A DNA stretch of 64,000 nucleotides, taken from WVZL01 sp041862375. GTDB lineage: Bacteria > Acidobacteriota > Aminicenantia > Aminicenantales > Aminicenantaceae. The DNA lies in NCBI GenBank assembly GCA_041862375.1, contig JBGVTE010000050.1, positions 1 through 64,000 on the forward strand, read 5' to 3'. Every line of letters starts with the position of its first letter. Within the stretch, counting starts at the first letter, position 1. The notes under the pieces were generated by a model, which did not search any database, was not told the origin of the DNA, and worked only from the letters and a program-made list of their open reading frames with translations. Of this stretch, positions 9,168 to 17,949 are shown in pieces. A program made the position numbers and the translations under genes.

Positions 9168-9904
9168 AGGAGTACTTCGTCTCCAAGTTTAAAGTCTTTT
9201 CCTAGAAATCTTTCTTTAGCTTTTGTATCTGATGCGATTTCCTGAGGAGTACCTTCGATCAATATTTCACCTTCATCAATAACATAAGCCCGGTTTACTG
9301 TTTTAAAAGTATCCCGGACATTGTGGTCAGAAAGGATAATGCCAATTCCTCTATCTTTTAAGTTCTTCATTATTTTTTGAAGATCCACTATGGTCAGAGG
9401 GTCGATTCCCGTGAAAGGTTCATCTAAGAGAAGAAATTTAGGTTTAAGGATGATGGCCCGGCAGATCTCAAGTTTTCTTGTTTCTCCTCCAGACAAGCTG
9501 TGAGCAGGCTGTTTTGACAAACTAAGGAGACCCAATTCATCAAGGAGCTTTTTTCCAATTTCTTCCCTCTCTTTTTTTGTGTAAGGTTGTAGCTCCAGGA
9601 CTAATTTAAGGTTATCCTCCACAGATGCCTTGAGGAAAACAGAGTTTTCCTGGGGGAGGTACGTAATTCCCTTCGTGGCTCTCATATACGTAGAGTCCCG
9701 AGATATGTCATCTTCATCTATAAATATTGTTCCCTTATCAGGCTTAAGCAATCCAACAATCATCTGGAATGTTGTTGTTTTTCCTGCTCCGTTTCTCCCT
9801 AAAAGTCCTATAATTTCGCCAGATTTAATTTCAAGATTAACGCTGTTTACTACTGTCCGATTGTTGAATCGTTTAACCAGGCTGATTGCTTTAAGAATCG
9901 ACAT
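9155..9904 (-). CDS. lptB: LPS export ABC transporter ATP-binding protein LptB
   Basis: A 249-residue ATPase that drives lipopolysaccharide extraction from the inner membrane with LptF/LptG. Walker A GRNGAGKTT (36-44), signature LSGGE (137-141), Walker B FLLLDE (157-162) and the H-loop SDHN are intact. The N-terminus (KAISLVKRFNNRTVVNSVNL) and LPQENSVFLKASVEDNL match LptB rather than generic ABC ATPases. The partner permease is encoded 15 kb away as an LptF-LptG fusion. No lptA or lptC lies next to it in this window. Confidence 0.9.
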   Translation of the reverse strand: MSILKAISLVKRFNNRTVVNSVNLEIKSGEIIGLLGRNGAGKTTTFQMIVGLLKPDKGTIFIDEDDISRDSTYMRATKGITYLPQENSVFLKASVEDNLKLVLELQPYTKKEREEIGKKLLDELGLLSLSKQPAHSLSGGETRKLEICRAIILKPKFLLLDEPFTGIDPLTIVDLQKIMKNLKDRGIGIILSDHNVRDTFKTVNRAYVIDEGEILIEGTPQEIASDTKAKERFLGKDFKLGDEVLLQLS

Positions 9905-9964
9905 TGATTAGGTTTTTCTCCTTCGTATAAAATACTAAAGTTACTTTATGTAGCTGTCAAGGAG

Positions 9965-10813
9965 ATGATGAAAAAAGTAATCAGCGCTTCTCGAAGAACC
10001 GACCTGGTATCTTTTTTTCCTGAGTGGCTTACTTCTGTTGTCAAAGAGGAAAGGGCTTTAGTTTATGTTCCTTCACATCACATCCACACTGTTGATTTGA
10101 AACCAGAGAATGTTCATACGTTTGTTCTCTGGTCAAAGAATTTTTCAAACCTCTTAGAGAATTACTGTAATTTAAGAGGCGAACTGCAGAAATACGACCA
10201 GCTTTATTTCCATTTTACTATCACGGGCTTAGGAGGCACTTTTATTGAGCAGGGTGTGCCTGAGCCTTCCTCGATTCTTAAGCAATTGGAATCGTTAGTC
10301 AAGGTTGCTCGGCATCCAGAAAGAGTATCCCTCCGTTTTGATCCGATTGTTTTTTGGGAAGAGGAAGGAAGAGCGAAAACTAATCTTCATTTTTTTGAGA
10401 TACTAGCTCCCAGAGCCTCTACCTTAGGAATAAAAGATATCAGGTTTAGCTTCACCCAATGGTACAGGAAAGCTCAGAGGCGAGCAGCTAAGCGTAATTT
10501 TTTATATGTTGACCTCTCTCGAGAGGAAAAGCTCAAGAAGGCATACTATTTGGTTCAAATTGCCCGACAGTGGCGGTTGAACCTCTATGCCTGCAGCCAG
10601 AGTTTTTTATGCGATATTCCAGGCGTCGAAGCTTCAGCATGTATAGATGGCAGTCTTCTTCAGAATCTTCATCCTGAAAAGGAAGCTGTATCTTTTAAGA
10701 AGGATAAAGGTCAGAGAAAGGAATGCCGATGCACAGAATCAGTTGATATCGGGAGCTACACCCAGAGGTGTCCCCAAAGCTGTCTTTATTGTTATGCCAA
10801 TCCTATGGTTTAG
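9965..10813 (+). CDS. DUF1848 family protein
   Basis: A 282-residue protein starting ISASRRTDLVSFFPEWL, the N-terminus typical of DUF1848. It contains VLWSKNF and a C-terminal cysteine cluster (CRCTESVDIGSYTQRCPQSC LYCYAN) that resembles an Fe-S binding site. The molecular function of the family is not established; a radical-SAM-like barrel has been suggested. AAGGAG directly precedes the tandem ATGs (9965 and 9968), so the second may be used. Its 3' end overlaps that of the convergent methyltransferase gene by 4 bp. Confidence 0.85.
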   Translation: MMKKVISASRRTDLVSFFPEWLTSVVKEERALVYVPSHHIHTVDLKPENVHTFVLWSKNFSNLLENYCNLRGELQKYDQLYFHFTITGLGGTFIEQGVPEPSSILKQLESLVKVARHPERVSLRFDPIVFWEEEGRAKTNLHFFEILAPRASTLGIKDIRFSFTQWYRKAQRRAAKRNFLYVDLSREEKLKKAYYLVQIARQWRLNLYACSQSFLCDIPGVEASACIDGSLLQNLHPEKEAVSFKKDKGQRKECRCTESVDIGSYTQRCPQSCLYCYANPMV

Positions 10814-11319
10814 AATGATTTTTCTATACCTTCGAGTTGAAGAAGGTATTTTTTAATTTTTAATCCTGCTGAAAAGCCTCCTAAAGTGCCATCAGACTTG
10901 ATTACTCTATGACAGGGAATTACGATTATGAGGGGATTTTGAGCTAAAGCTTGACCAACGCTCCTGTACCCCTTGTGATTCAACTGTTGAGCCAGGAATT
11001 TATAGGAACGAGTTTCGCCGAAAGTAATTTTTCTTGTTTCAAGCCAAACTTTTTTTTGATAAGAAGTGCCGGAGATAAAATCTATGAGGAGAGAAGTGAA
11101 ATCTTCATTCTCGCCTTTAAAATAACGTTCAAAAAGCTCTTTTTCCTGCAGGAATTTACTCTCATTTAAACTCAGGACGGGATGTTTATTTTTTAAAGAT
11201 TTAATAAGAATTTCGAGCTGATTCTTATCCCTTACGAATTGGGCTAAGCTCAGCCCCTTTTTACTCTTGGCAAGGAAGATGTGACCCAGGGAAAATCTCA
11301 GGCTAGAATAAAAGAGCAC
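10810..11319 (-). CDS. ogt: Methylated-DNA--protein-cysteine methyltransferase
   Basis: A 169-residue O6-alkylguanine-DNA repair protein. The C-terminal domain has GETRSYKFLAQQLN, the helix-turn-helix with the arginine finger region (YRSVGQALAQNP), and the acceptor motif IPCHRVI with Cys136, then GGFSAGLKIKKYLL. The N-terminal domain is short and lacks Ada metal-binding cysteines, so this is the stand-alone type. It transfers O6-methyl groups from guanine to its own cysteine. It is 6 bp downstream of the phosphoesterase gene and may share its transcript. Confidence 0.92.
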   Translation of the reverse strand: MLFYSSLRFSLGHIFLAKSKKGLSLAQFVRDKNQLEILIKSLKNKHPVLSLNESKFLQEKELFERYFKGENEDFTSLLIDFISGTSYQKKVWLETRKITFGETRSYKFLAQQLNHKGYRSVGQALAQNPLIIVIPCHRVIKSDGTLGGFSAGLKIKKYLLQLEGIEKSF

Positions 11320-11325
11320 TTCTTA

Positions 11326-12066
11326 CTAAATACCCAATGAAAGTCTTTCAGCCAGAGCTAATGGAAGCTCATTCTCCTTGATCTTTTTCTTGGCTTCTTC
11401 AATATCATAGTCAAGGCGAAAGAATTTGATTTTTCTTTCGTTTGAGTCGTAGATTGCACAGGCAGCCTTGGGATTTCTGTCTCGCGGCTGGCCTATGGAG
11501 CCTGGATTGATGAGATATGTCACATCTTTTTCGAGTTTTATTTCGTTTGAGTTTCCCATCAAGAAAGTTCCCTCTACAATGTCTTCCTTTTCAGTGTAAA
11601 CATAGGGAAAGTGAGTATGGCCAAACAAACAGAGAGGCGTTTTGATATATCTGAAAGCTTCCGCAGCATCGAATTCTCCGAAGATGTAGTAGTCTTCATC
11701 GAAAGGAGCTCCATGGCAGATAGTAATATCGTCGTGAATAATCTGAGGGCCTTTTTTTAAACGGCAGAGAAATTCATTATTTTTTTTCTTAAGCTTCATC
11801 TTGGTCCAGTGAATAGCTGAGGCAGCAATAGGATTGAATGTATCGATAGATTCAAGGCCGCATACAGCCTTGTCGTGGTTTCCCCTTATCATGGAGATAG
11901 GCTTAAGATTCTGGATTTTTTGGATGATTTCGTTGGGAGAGGCCCCATAGCCTACAAGATCTCCTAAAAAGATGTAGTAGTCGATCTTCTTTCTCTGGAT
12001 AAACTTAAGTAGAGAAATGAATGCTTCCAAATTTCCATGAATGTCTGTAAAGATTAAATAACGCAT
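11326..12066 (-). CDS. Calcineurin-like metallophosphoesterase (YfcE/MJ0936-like)
   Basis: A 246-residue phosphoesterase. ATG 12066 is chosen because the family begins MRYLIFTDIHGNLEA; longer in-frame starts read into lipA. Metal ligands are visible in order: D-x-H (TDIHGN), GDLVGYG, GNHDKA, a lone His (CHGAPFDEDYY) and GHTHFP. The SIGQPRDRNPKAACAIYD ending is typical of the subgroup. It probably hydrolyses a phosphodiester, but the substrate cannot be deduced. It starts 8 bp after the lipA stop and is probably translationally coupled to it. Confidence 0.88.
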   Translation of the reverse strand: MRYLIFTDIHGNLEAFISLLKFIQRKKIDYYIFLGDLVGYGASPNEIIQKIQNLKPISMIRGNHDKAVCGLESIDTFNPIAASAIHWTKMKLKKKNNEFLCRLKKGPQIIHDDITICHGAPFDEDYYIFGEFDAAEAFRYIKTPLCLFGHTHFPYVYTEKEDIVEGTFLMGNSNEIKLEKDVTYLINPGSIGQPRDRNPKAACAIYDSNERKIKFFRLDYDIEEAKKKIKENELPLALAERLSLGI

Positions 12067-12073
12067 TTTTAGT

Positions 12074-12943
12074 TCAATGCTCTCTGGTTTGGAGAGACTG
12101 ATACATTTTATAAGCTCCAAAAGAGCTTCTGACCAGGGGGCCTGCTTCAACATTGAAGATCCCAAAATCAAGAGCTATGTTCTTTAACTGATAGAATTCA
12201 AGTGGCGAGTAGTATTTCTTCAAAAGAACATTCAGACGAGTAGGCTGCAGGTACTGGCCGATGGTTAGAAAGTCGCAGCCAGCGCTTCGCAAGTCGGAAA
12301 AAGTCTGGATGATTTCTTTTCTTCTCTCTCCCAATCCGAGCATGAGACCTGATTTAGTTACAGCACCTTTCATTTTTAATATTTTCAAAACGGTGAGAGA
12401 TCTCTGGTAGTTTTCGATCGGCCTGTTGATTTCAGGATAGATTGCCTCTACAGCTTCAATGTTATGGTTGATAACATCAGGCTCTGCCTGGATAACTTTA
12501 TCCAAAGCTTCTTCAGAACCTTGAAAGTCAGGTATTAAGACCTCGACTTTCGCCCCCGGTTTTCTCTCTTTTACTACTTTGATAGTTTTTGCAAAGAGGG
12601 AAGCCCCCCCATCAGGAAGGTCATCTCTTGTTACTGAAGTGATCACTATGTAGTTGAGATCAAGGGCGGACACAGCTTCTGCTATCCTGTCTGGCTCATC
12701 CTCAGAAGGGAGAGAGGGCACTCCTTTTTTTACAGCACAAAAAGAGCAGGCGCGGGAGCACGTATCTCCCAGGATCAAAAAAGTTGCTGTCTTTTGTGAC
12801 CAGCACTCAGAGATGTTAGGACATTTAGCACTCTGACAGATTGTAGATAAGTTATGTTTTTTTAGGATGTTAGAAACATAAAAGAAATTATGATGGGAAG
12901 GAAAGTTAATTTTTAGCCAAGCGGGTTTTTTTCCCGTTTTTAT
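12074..12943 (-). CDS. lipA: Lipoyl synthase; start codon unclear
   Basis: A radical SAM enzyme that inserts two sulfurs into octanoyl groups on lipoate-dependent proteins. Both LipA clusters are encoded: the auxiliary-cluster motif CQSAKCPNISEC and the SAM-binding DTCSRACSFC, preceded by the family-typical KKPAWLKINFP. The auxiliary-cluster cysteines lie upstream of the first in-frame ATG (12778), so the true start is further up. The frame is open to 13006 but contains no ATG or GTG, and the only TTG is after the cysteines. Candidates are ATA 12943 or ACG 12937 behind GGGGAG. One extra G in the CCCC run (12948-12951) would connect it to ATG 12969 or 12960, so a real frameshift or sequence error is possible. 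The end given is provisional. Confidence 0.85.
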   Translation of the reverse strand: MKTGKKPAWLKINFPSHHNFFYVSNILKKHNLSTICQSAKCPNISECWSQKTATFLILGDTCSRACSFCAVKKGVPSLPSEDEPDRIAEAVSALDLNYIVITSVTRDDLPDGGASLFAKTIKVVKERKPGAKVEVLIPDFQGSEEALDKVIQAEPDVINHNIEAVEAIYPEINRPIENYQRSLTVLKILKMKGAVTKSGLMLGLGERRKEIIQTFSDLRSAGCDFLTIGQYLQPTRLNVLLKKYYSPLEFYQLKNIALDFGIFNVEAGPLVRSSFGAYKMYQSLQTREH

Positions 12944-13068
12944 CTCTCCCCGAAGAGCATTTGCTTCATTTAGGTTTGGAAACGTGAATCCTAAGGTTAA
13001 TTTATGTTAAGATATTTAAGGAAATAAAGATATCTTTTTATAAATTATAAAGGGGGGATTGAAGGGTT

Positions 13069-13275
13069 TTAATACTCTAATTCTCTCTCTCTTTTAACCC
13101 GTCTTCTCATCCGTTTTCGAGCTTGAGCATCTTTCATTCTTCTTTTTTCCCCCGGTTTAAAATAAACGGAATGTTTTTTAATTTCTTTTATAATTGCTTC
13201 TTGTTGTACTTTTCTTTTGAACCTTTTGAGAGCGCTTTCTAAAGATTCTCCTTCTTCAACAACGACAAAAGCCAA
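13069..13275 (-). CDS. rpsU: 30S ribosomal protein bS21
   Basis: A 68-residue very basic protein: AFVVVEEGESLESALKRFKR KVQQ, then KHSVYFKPGEKRRMK and an Arg/Lys-rich tail, as in bS21. The start is a TTG at 13275 with GGAGGT 8 nt upstream; no ATG fits the conserved N-terminus. bS21 is part of the 30S subunit near the anti-Shine-Dalgarno region. It is monocistronic here, with lipA about 130 bp downstream on the same strand. Confidence 0.95.
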   Translation of the reverse strand: MAFVVVEEGESLESALKRFKRKVQQEAIIKEIKKHSVYFKPGEKRRMKDAQARKRMRRRVKRERELEY

Positions 13276-13351
13276 TGAATTTCACCTCCTTGAATTAAAT
13301 TAGAAAAATTTATATCTTATTCAAGTTCCCTTGTCAAGAAATGATGTGAAA

Positions 13352-13374
13352 AGTAAGCATCTTTTTTTCGTGAT
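13352..13374. repeat. Solo end of family A inverted-repeat element
   Basis: AGTAAGCATC followed by TTTTTTTCGTGAT matches the terminal repeat of the complete elements at 52107-52329 and 55833-55946. No matching opposite end is found before the racemase gene, so this is a single remnant end. Confidence 0.6.
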
Positions 13375-13442
13375 ATAAAACAGTCTTTGGGAATGGCTTT
13401 GCTCCCGTTCAGATTTTAAACGCCATTTTCCATTTGAAAATC

Positions 13443-14159
13443 TTAGCCTTCTTTTATTTCATATCCTGCTTTTAGAATGCTTTCTTGAGCCATAATTTTT
13501 AGAGGCTCGATGAGCGGTAGATGGATGTCTTCCTCTTTTAATACAAGGGGAACTTCAGTGCAGCCTGCAATTACAGCTTCAGCTCCTCTTCGGATAAGTT
13601 TTTGAGCTGCTTTCTGAATCATATTTTTGGGGCGGCCTGAAGTAAATCCTGCTTTTATCCCTTCTTTTCCGAAGATAGCGTCCATTATTTCTTCCTGTTC
13701 TTCCTCATAGGGTGCAATGATCTTGATGTTTTCTCGAGCGAATGTATCATGGAAAAGCTTAGATTTAATAGTGCCACTGCTGGCAATGAGGCCTGCTGTG
13801 CGCATGCGTGGAAAGTTTTTTTGGACATAAGAAAGAGTTTCATCCAGGAGATTAAGAAAAGGAATTTTTTCGTGTTTTACTACTTCACGGTAGTAGTAAT
13901 GAGCTGTAACACAGGGCATGACAATAAAGTTTGCCCCTGCTTGGCGCAAAATTTTTACTCCTTCAATAAGCAGCGAGAGAGGACTTGGCCCTTTTTCGAA
14001 GATAGCATCTGTCCTTGGGGGAATTTTTGGATTGCTGTAAATAACAACTTGTATGTGTTCCTGATCTTTTGAAGCTTTCGTGTTTTTGATGATTAATTCA
14101 TAGAAGTATGAGGTAGCTTCCGGACCCATGCCGCCTAAGATTCCAATGGTTTTTTTCAC
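13443..14159 (-). CDS. Aspartate/glutamate racemase family protein
   Basis: A 238-residue cofactor-independent racemase. It begins KKTIGILGGMGPEATSYFYE, as in aspartate racemase/YgeA. The two catalytic cysteines are visible in IVMPCVTAHYYY and VIAGCTEVPLVL. It interconverts L- and D-amino acids, probably Asp or Glu. The ATG overlaps the stop of the upstream DmpA-type peptidase gene (ATGA at 14156-14159), so the two are co-translated. This suggests a joint role in handling D- or beta-linked residues. Confidence 0.9.
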   Translation of the reverse strand: MKKTIGILGGMGPEATSYFYELIIKNTKASKDQEHIQVVIYSNPKIPPRTDAIFEKGPSPLSLLIEGVKILRQAGANFIVMPCVTAHYYYREVVKHEKIPFLNLLDETLSYVQKNFPRMRTAGLIASSGTIKSKLFHDTFARENIKIIAPYEEEQEEIMDAIFGKEGIKAGFTSGRPKNMIQKAAQKLIRRGAEAVIAGCTEVPLVLKEEDIHLPLIEPLKIMAQESILKAGYEIKEG

Positions 14160-15292
14160 TTCTTTCTTTCTTCTTCTATGATTTCCTTCAGTTTATCCAG
14201 AGGAAAGGCATCTGCAGATCGGCCCATGTGTCCTTCCATTTTTTGGGATTTGAAGAGTGAGTTAAGAATAGCTTCTTCAGTTGCTTCGACAACAGCGAGA
14301 AAGAGTGGTGACATCTGGTTATTCTTCAGGGCTTCCATCTTTTTTATGGGAGAAGCAGAGCGGTGGGGAATTCTTAGCGCTTTGGCTGTGGAGAAGGCAA
14401 TGACGTAATCGCCGCTGGCATTAGAATTAAATCCTCCTGTTCGAGCCATTCCAAGGATGGCTCGCTTCGCTAACCGTTTTAGGTTTCTGCTTTCAAGAGG
14501 TGCATTGGTAGCGACAATTATCATACACGAGCCTTCAGGTGAATTTTCAAGATCTTTCTTTAGATAGTGCTTTCCAAGGCGTACTCCCACAGGAATGCCA
14601 TTAATCTGGAGAACTCCACCGAAATTAGTCTGAACAAGGACTCCCACTGTATAGCCTCCGCGAGAAGGAGGAAGAATTCGGGAAGAAGTTCCTATGCCGC
14701 CTTTGAATCCGTAGCAAATAGTTCCAGTCCCAGCCCCTACAGATCCTTCTTCGACAGGCCCAATGTCTGCTTTCTTTATGGCTTCGATTACATGTTTCTT
14801 TTTGATGTGTCTTCCTCGAATATCGTTCAGCCATCCATCATTAGTTTCCCCAACCACAGGATTTACTGAGCCCACTTCTTTGTTTTCAGGGAGAGAGAGT
14901 GTGTAATCTATGAGAGCTTCTGCCGCGGTGGGAACGCTAAGAGTATTGGTCAGGATTATAGGAGTTTCTATATTGCCTAGCTCTTCTACCTGGGAATACC
15001 CCGTTAATTTTCCATAGCCGTTTCCGATGTAAATAGCAGCGGGGACTTTTTGTTGGAAGATATTTCCATCATGGGGAAGAATTGCTGTTACTCCGGTACG
15101 TACATGGTTTCCCCTGATGAGTGTTACATGGCCGACTTTTACCTCCGGGCAGTCAGTAATAGCGTTGGATTTCCCAGGCTTCAATATTCCGATATTGATT
15201 CCGAATTCCCTTACGCGAGGTCTTTCTTCAGACAAAACGAGAAGAGCATTAAAGAGAAAGAGGCTGATAAAAGCTAAAGATAATATTTTCAT
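14156..15292 (-). CDS. P1-family peptidase (DmpA/BapA-type aminopeptidase), exported
   Basis: A 378-residue N-terminal nucleophile hydrolase of peptidase family S58. A signal peptide (about 1-21, FISLFLFNALLVLSE) precedes FGINIGILKPGKSNAITDC P and VKVGHVTLI. GTGTICYGFKGGIGTSSR contains the expected autocleavage site, where the Ser after Gly-Thr becomes the nucleophile. Known members remove N-terminal L- or D-residues or beta-amino acids from small peptides and amides. Coupling to the aspartate racemase gene fits use of D-amino-acid or isoaspartyl peptides. Confidence 0.9.
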   Translation of the reverse strand: MKILSLAFISLFLFNALLVLSEERPRVREFGINIGILKPGKSNAITDCPEVKVGHVTLIRGNHVRTGVTAILPHDGNIFQQKVPAAIYIGNGYGKLTGYSQVEELGNIETPIILTNTLSVPTAAEALIDYTLSLPENKEVGSVNPVVGETNDGWLNDIRGRHIKKKHVIEAIKKADIGPVEEGSVGAGTGTICYGFKGGIGTSSRILPPSRGGYTVGVLVQTNFGGVLQINGIPVGVRLGKHYLKKDLENSPEGSCMIIVATNAPLESRNLKRLAKRAILGMARTGGFNSNASGDYVIAFSTAKALRIPHRSASPIKKMEALKNNQMSPLFLAVVEATEEAILNSLFKSQKMEGHMGRSADAFPLDKLKEIIEEERKK

Positions 15293-15357
15293 TGTTCTGT
15301 CCCATTTCTTTTTTAGATATCGATGTTATTTAATTCTCATCAAAAAATCAACAACTG

Positions 15358-15481
15358 CAATGGGGTCAGGCTTTCATAACTTTCATAACTCTTAAATTTT
15401 AATGATTTTTACTTCTCATGTATTTCCTAATATCCATTAGAAAATGTAAGTTATAAAAGTTATGAAAGCCTGACCCTATTG
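15358..15481. repeat. Family B inverted-repeat (MITE/REP-like) element, copy 1
   Basis: Left end CAATGGGGTCAGGCTTTCAT and, inverted, right end CAATAGGGTCAGGCTTTCAT bound about 124 bp of AT-rich non-coding DNA. Two more copies lie at 58.2 and 63.3 kb. The GGGGTCAGG ends resemble REP sequences mobilised by Y1-type (RAYT) transposases; none is in the window. The element fills the gap between the divergent peptidase and MFS genes. Confidence 0.8.
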
Positions 15482-15520
15482 AAAAGGGGGGAGGATTTTG
15501 ATAATTTTTGTTTCTTTAAA

Positions 15521-16693
15521 ATGGAAAAGAAAAAATTACCTCCAGGAATACTTTCTATCCAGTTTTTAATCTTGATGTGCTACTCTTCTCTAACCGTTAT
15601 AACTCTCCTTCCCCTATACTTGGAACACCTGGGAGGAAGTCCCAGGGAAATTGGCCTTTTTGTAAGCCTCTTTTCCTTTGCTGCCTTTTTTTCTCGTCCT
15701 GCGGGCGGATGGCTTCTAAGCAAGGTAAATCCAATAAAAGTTCTTATTGCAGGCCTGTTCCTCGGCTTAGCAGGGACAGTATCTTACCTTTTTGTCGAAA
15801 AGCTTAATTGGGTCTTGGGTTTGATAAGAATCCTCCATGGTGCTGGTTTTTCCATTTTTATTCTCGCAGCTCTGTTAATAGTCGTTTTGAAATCTCGAAA
15901 GGAGGAAAGGGCCTACGCTATTGGAGTTGTTTCAACTGGATTCATGCTTCCCCTTCTGATTGTTCCTTATCTTGGGGAGGAAGTGATCCAGAAATTCGGA
16001 TATTTCTTCTTTTTTCTTCTAGCAATTTTTTTAGCGATTATTCCCATGGTATTTGCTCTTTCTACCAGAATCACCTTTCCTTGGCATACTGATGGAGAAG
16101 TGGGGAAAGACACAGGATTTCTTCATCTGTTGCGAGAAAGAAGGATTATGGTAATTCTATTGCTGACTTTAATCTTCGAAATGGGCTTGAGCTCCAGCCT
16201 GAGTTTTGTTCCCCTTCTCGCTCACAATGAATCATCAATGAGAGCTGGATTTTTTTATACATTCCTTGGCCTGACAGCTGTTTTTCTGCGGCTTTATGGA
16301 GGAAAGAAATTTAAATTTTGGGGAAGCTCACAGTTGCTCCTTCCTGCATTTTTTTTCCTCAGCTGTGGAAGCCTCCTGACTTCTCTTTCCTCGAATAATT
16401 TCATCCTCAGTTTATCTGGAATTGTGTGGGGGCTGGGAACAGGGGTTCTTTATCCACATTTGTCAGCCCTTATTGTGGAGAAAGTAAGTCTCAAGGCAAG
16501 AGGAAAGGTTCTGAGCCTGTTTGCGGCCTCGGTGGATTTGGGATTTGGCTTCGGTCCTTTAATATTTGGATGGATTTCCCAGTTTTTTGGATTGAGAAGA
16601 GCCTTTGTTATTTTTGCCCTTTTTATTCTACTTTCTTCTCTGCCATTGATACTCCATCTTAAAAGTAAAACAAAGGTAAGATCTGCAGGCTAG
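15521..16693 (+). CDS. MFS transporter
   Basis: A 390-residue inner-membrane carrier with about 12 hydrophobic helices. The loop between helices 2 and 3 (LGGSPREIGLFVSLFSFAAF FSRPAGGWLLSK) is the MFS signature region. ATG 15521 is used; an upstream TTG (15479) lies inside the adjacent repeat element and is unlikely. There is no close Shine-Dalgarno. Substrate unknown. YfcJ/YhhS-like drug or small-molecule exporters are the nearest recalled group. Confidence 0.87.
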   Translation: MEKKKLPPGILSIQFLILMCYSSLTVITLLPLYLEHLGGSPREIGLFVSLFSFAAFFSRPAGGWLLSKVNPIKVLIAGLFLGLAGTVSYLFVEKLNWVLGLIRILHGAGFSIFILAALLIVVLKSRKEERAYAIGVVSTGFMLPLLIVPYLGEEVIQKFGYFFFFLLAIFLAIIPMVFALSTRITFPWHTDGEVGKDTGFLHLLRERRIMVILLLTLIFEMGLSSSLSFVPLLAHNESSMRAGFFYTFLGLTAVFLRLYGGKKFKFWGSSQLLLPAFFFLSCGSLLTSLSSNNFILSLSGIVWGLGTGVLYPHLSALIVEKVSLKARGKVLSLFAASVDLGFGFGPLIFGWISQFFGLRRAFVIFALFILLSSLPLILHLKSKTKVRSAG

Positions 16694-16704
16694 TTTGGCT
16701 GGCT

Positions 16705-17652
16705 TTAGAAATTCCAGATAAGGTGGAATTTTTCCCTCTTATCCAGTCGAGTAATTCCTTCATCTTTTGCCGCCTTTACTGCTTCTTTGTATTCATCATC
16801 TGTGATTCTACGGCTCAGAGGTGAATTCGCAGGCACCTCACCGCAGGGATAGTATTGGTCCATGATGTTGACATAGGCATTTTTAGATATCTCCGATGCC
16901 AAGAAATGCATTGCTTCTCTTGTACCAGCTAGATCCTTAGGGAGGACGAGATGCCTCACTAACAGGCCTCTTAAAGCGATTCCTCTTTCATCGAGGATAA
17001 GGTCTCCTGCCTGCCGCTGCATCTCTTTTAAGGCAACCTTTGATTTCTCAGGATAATCAGGGGCATTTGAGTAGCGTTGAGCTACATCCCCCTGAGTATA
17101 TTTAAAATCAGGCATGTATATATCAAAGACTCCATCCAGAAGCTTTAGGGTTTCAAGAGCGTCATAGCCTCCAGTGTTGTAAACGAGGGGAACTGAGAGT
17201 CCTTTTTCCACAGCGAGTGGAAGTGATTTCAGGATTTGAGGGACGTAGTGGGTGGGACTGACGAAATTAATGTTGTGACACCCCATTTTTTGAAGTTCAA
17301 CCATCATCGAAGCAAACCTTTCAAAAGAGACTTCGCGTCCTTCACCGAGATGGCTGATTGAGTAGTTTTGACAGAACATACATCGTAGGTTGCAATGAGT
17401 CATGAATATCGTTCCCGAGCCGTGAAAGCCGACTAAAGGTCTTTCTTCGCCGAAATGAGGGGAATATGATGAAACTTCAGGCAAATAGCCTGCCTGGCAG
17501 ATTCCCCTTTCTCCTTCGAGGCGGTTAGCACCGCAATTTCGGGGGCAGAGCGAGCAATTCTCAAGAATTCGGAAAGCCTTCTCCACTTTTTCCGGGAATC
17601 CACCATGATGATAGGTTTTTATGTAAGCGGGTTCAGGCTTATTTTTTGCCAT
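16705..17652 (-). CDS. Radical SAM protein, PflX/PflA-like (COG1313)
   Basis: A 315-residue protein. An N-terminal four-cysteine block (CSLCPRNCGANRLEGERGIC) precedes the radical SAM motif CNLRCMFCQNYSISH. Then come NFVSPTHYVPQIL and VYNTGGYDALETL. These are hallmarks of the uncharacterised PflX group related to pyruvate-formate-lyase activases. No glycyl-radical enzyme is visible nearby, so its partner is unknown. It converges on the MFS gene 11 bp away. Confidence 0.88.
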   Translation of the reverse strand: MAKNKPEPAYIKTYHHGGFPEKVEKAFRILENCSLCPRNCGANRLEGERGICQAGYLPEVSSYSPHFGEERPLVGFHGSGTIFMTHCNLRCMFCQNYSISHLGEGREVSFERFASMMVELQKMGCHNINFVSPTHYVPQILKSLPLAVEKGLSVPLVYNTGGYDALETLKLLDGVFDIYMPDFKYTQGDVAQRYSNAPDYPEKSKVALKEMQRQAGDLILDERGIALRGLLVRHLVLPKDLAGTREAMHFLASEISKNAYVNIMDQYYPCGEVPANSPLSRRITDDEYKEAVKAAKDEGITRLDKREKFHLIWNF

Positions 17653-17949
17653 ATTCTCTTGAGATTATATCAGCATCAGTACTTATAAAAAAGTAAGAAC
17701 TCAAAAAAGCGATGCGGAAGACAATACGAAAGAAGGCAGAAGGAAAGAAGTTGTGAGGGCAGATAGTCACAATGGGAAAGTATTGAAATTAGAGATGGAA
17801 AACATAAAATAGATTTTATTAGAAAGACAAAAATAACGAGATAAATAAGACATAAAGCGACCGAACTGGCAGGATACTAAAAAATTGAGATAAGCAAGCA
17901 GAATTGAAAGCTTGTTTTATTCAGGCCAATTAATATATATAAGATAAAC
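17653..17949. other. Intergenic, purine-rich, no gene seen
   Basis: About 300 bp rich in A and G on the plus strand, with no convincing frame, hairpin or RNA gene. It should hold the divergent promoters of the radical SAM gene and pgeF; AATTAATATATATAAGA at about 17929-17945 is -10-like. Confidence 0.5.

Noticed and set aside
12074..12778. Short LipA start at ATG 12778
   Set aside because: It would omit the essential CxxxxCxxxxxC cluster encoded in the same frame just upstream.
12921..12945. GCGGG-T7-CCCG-T5 as a plus-strand terminator
   Set aside because: It lies inside the conserved LipA N-terminal coding sequence and no plus-strand gene precedes it.
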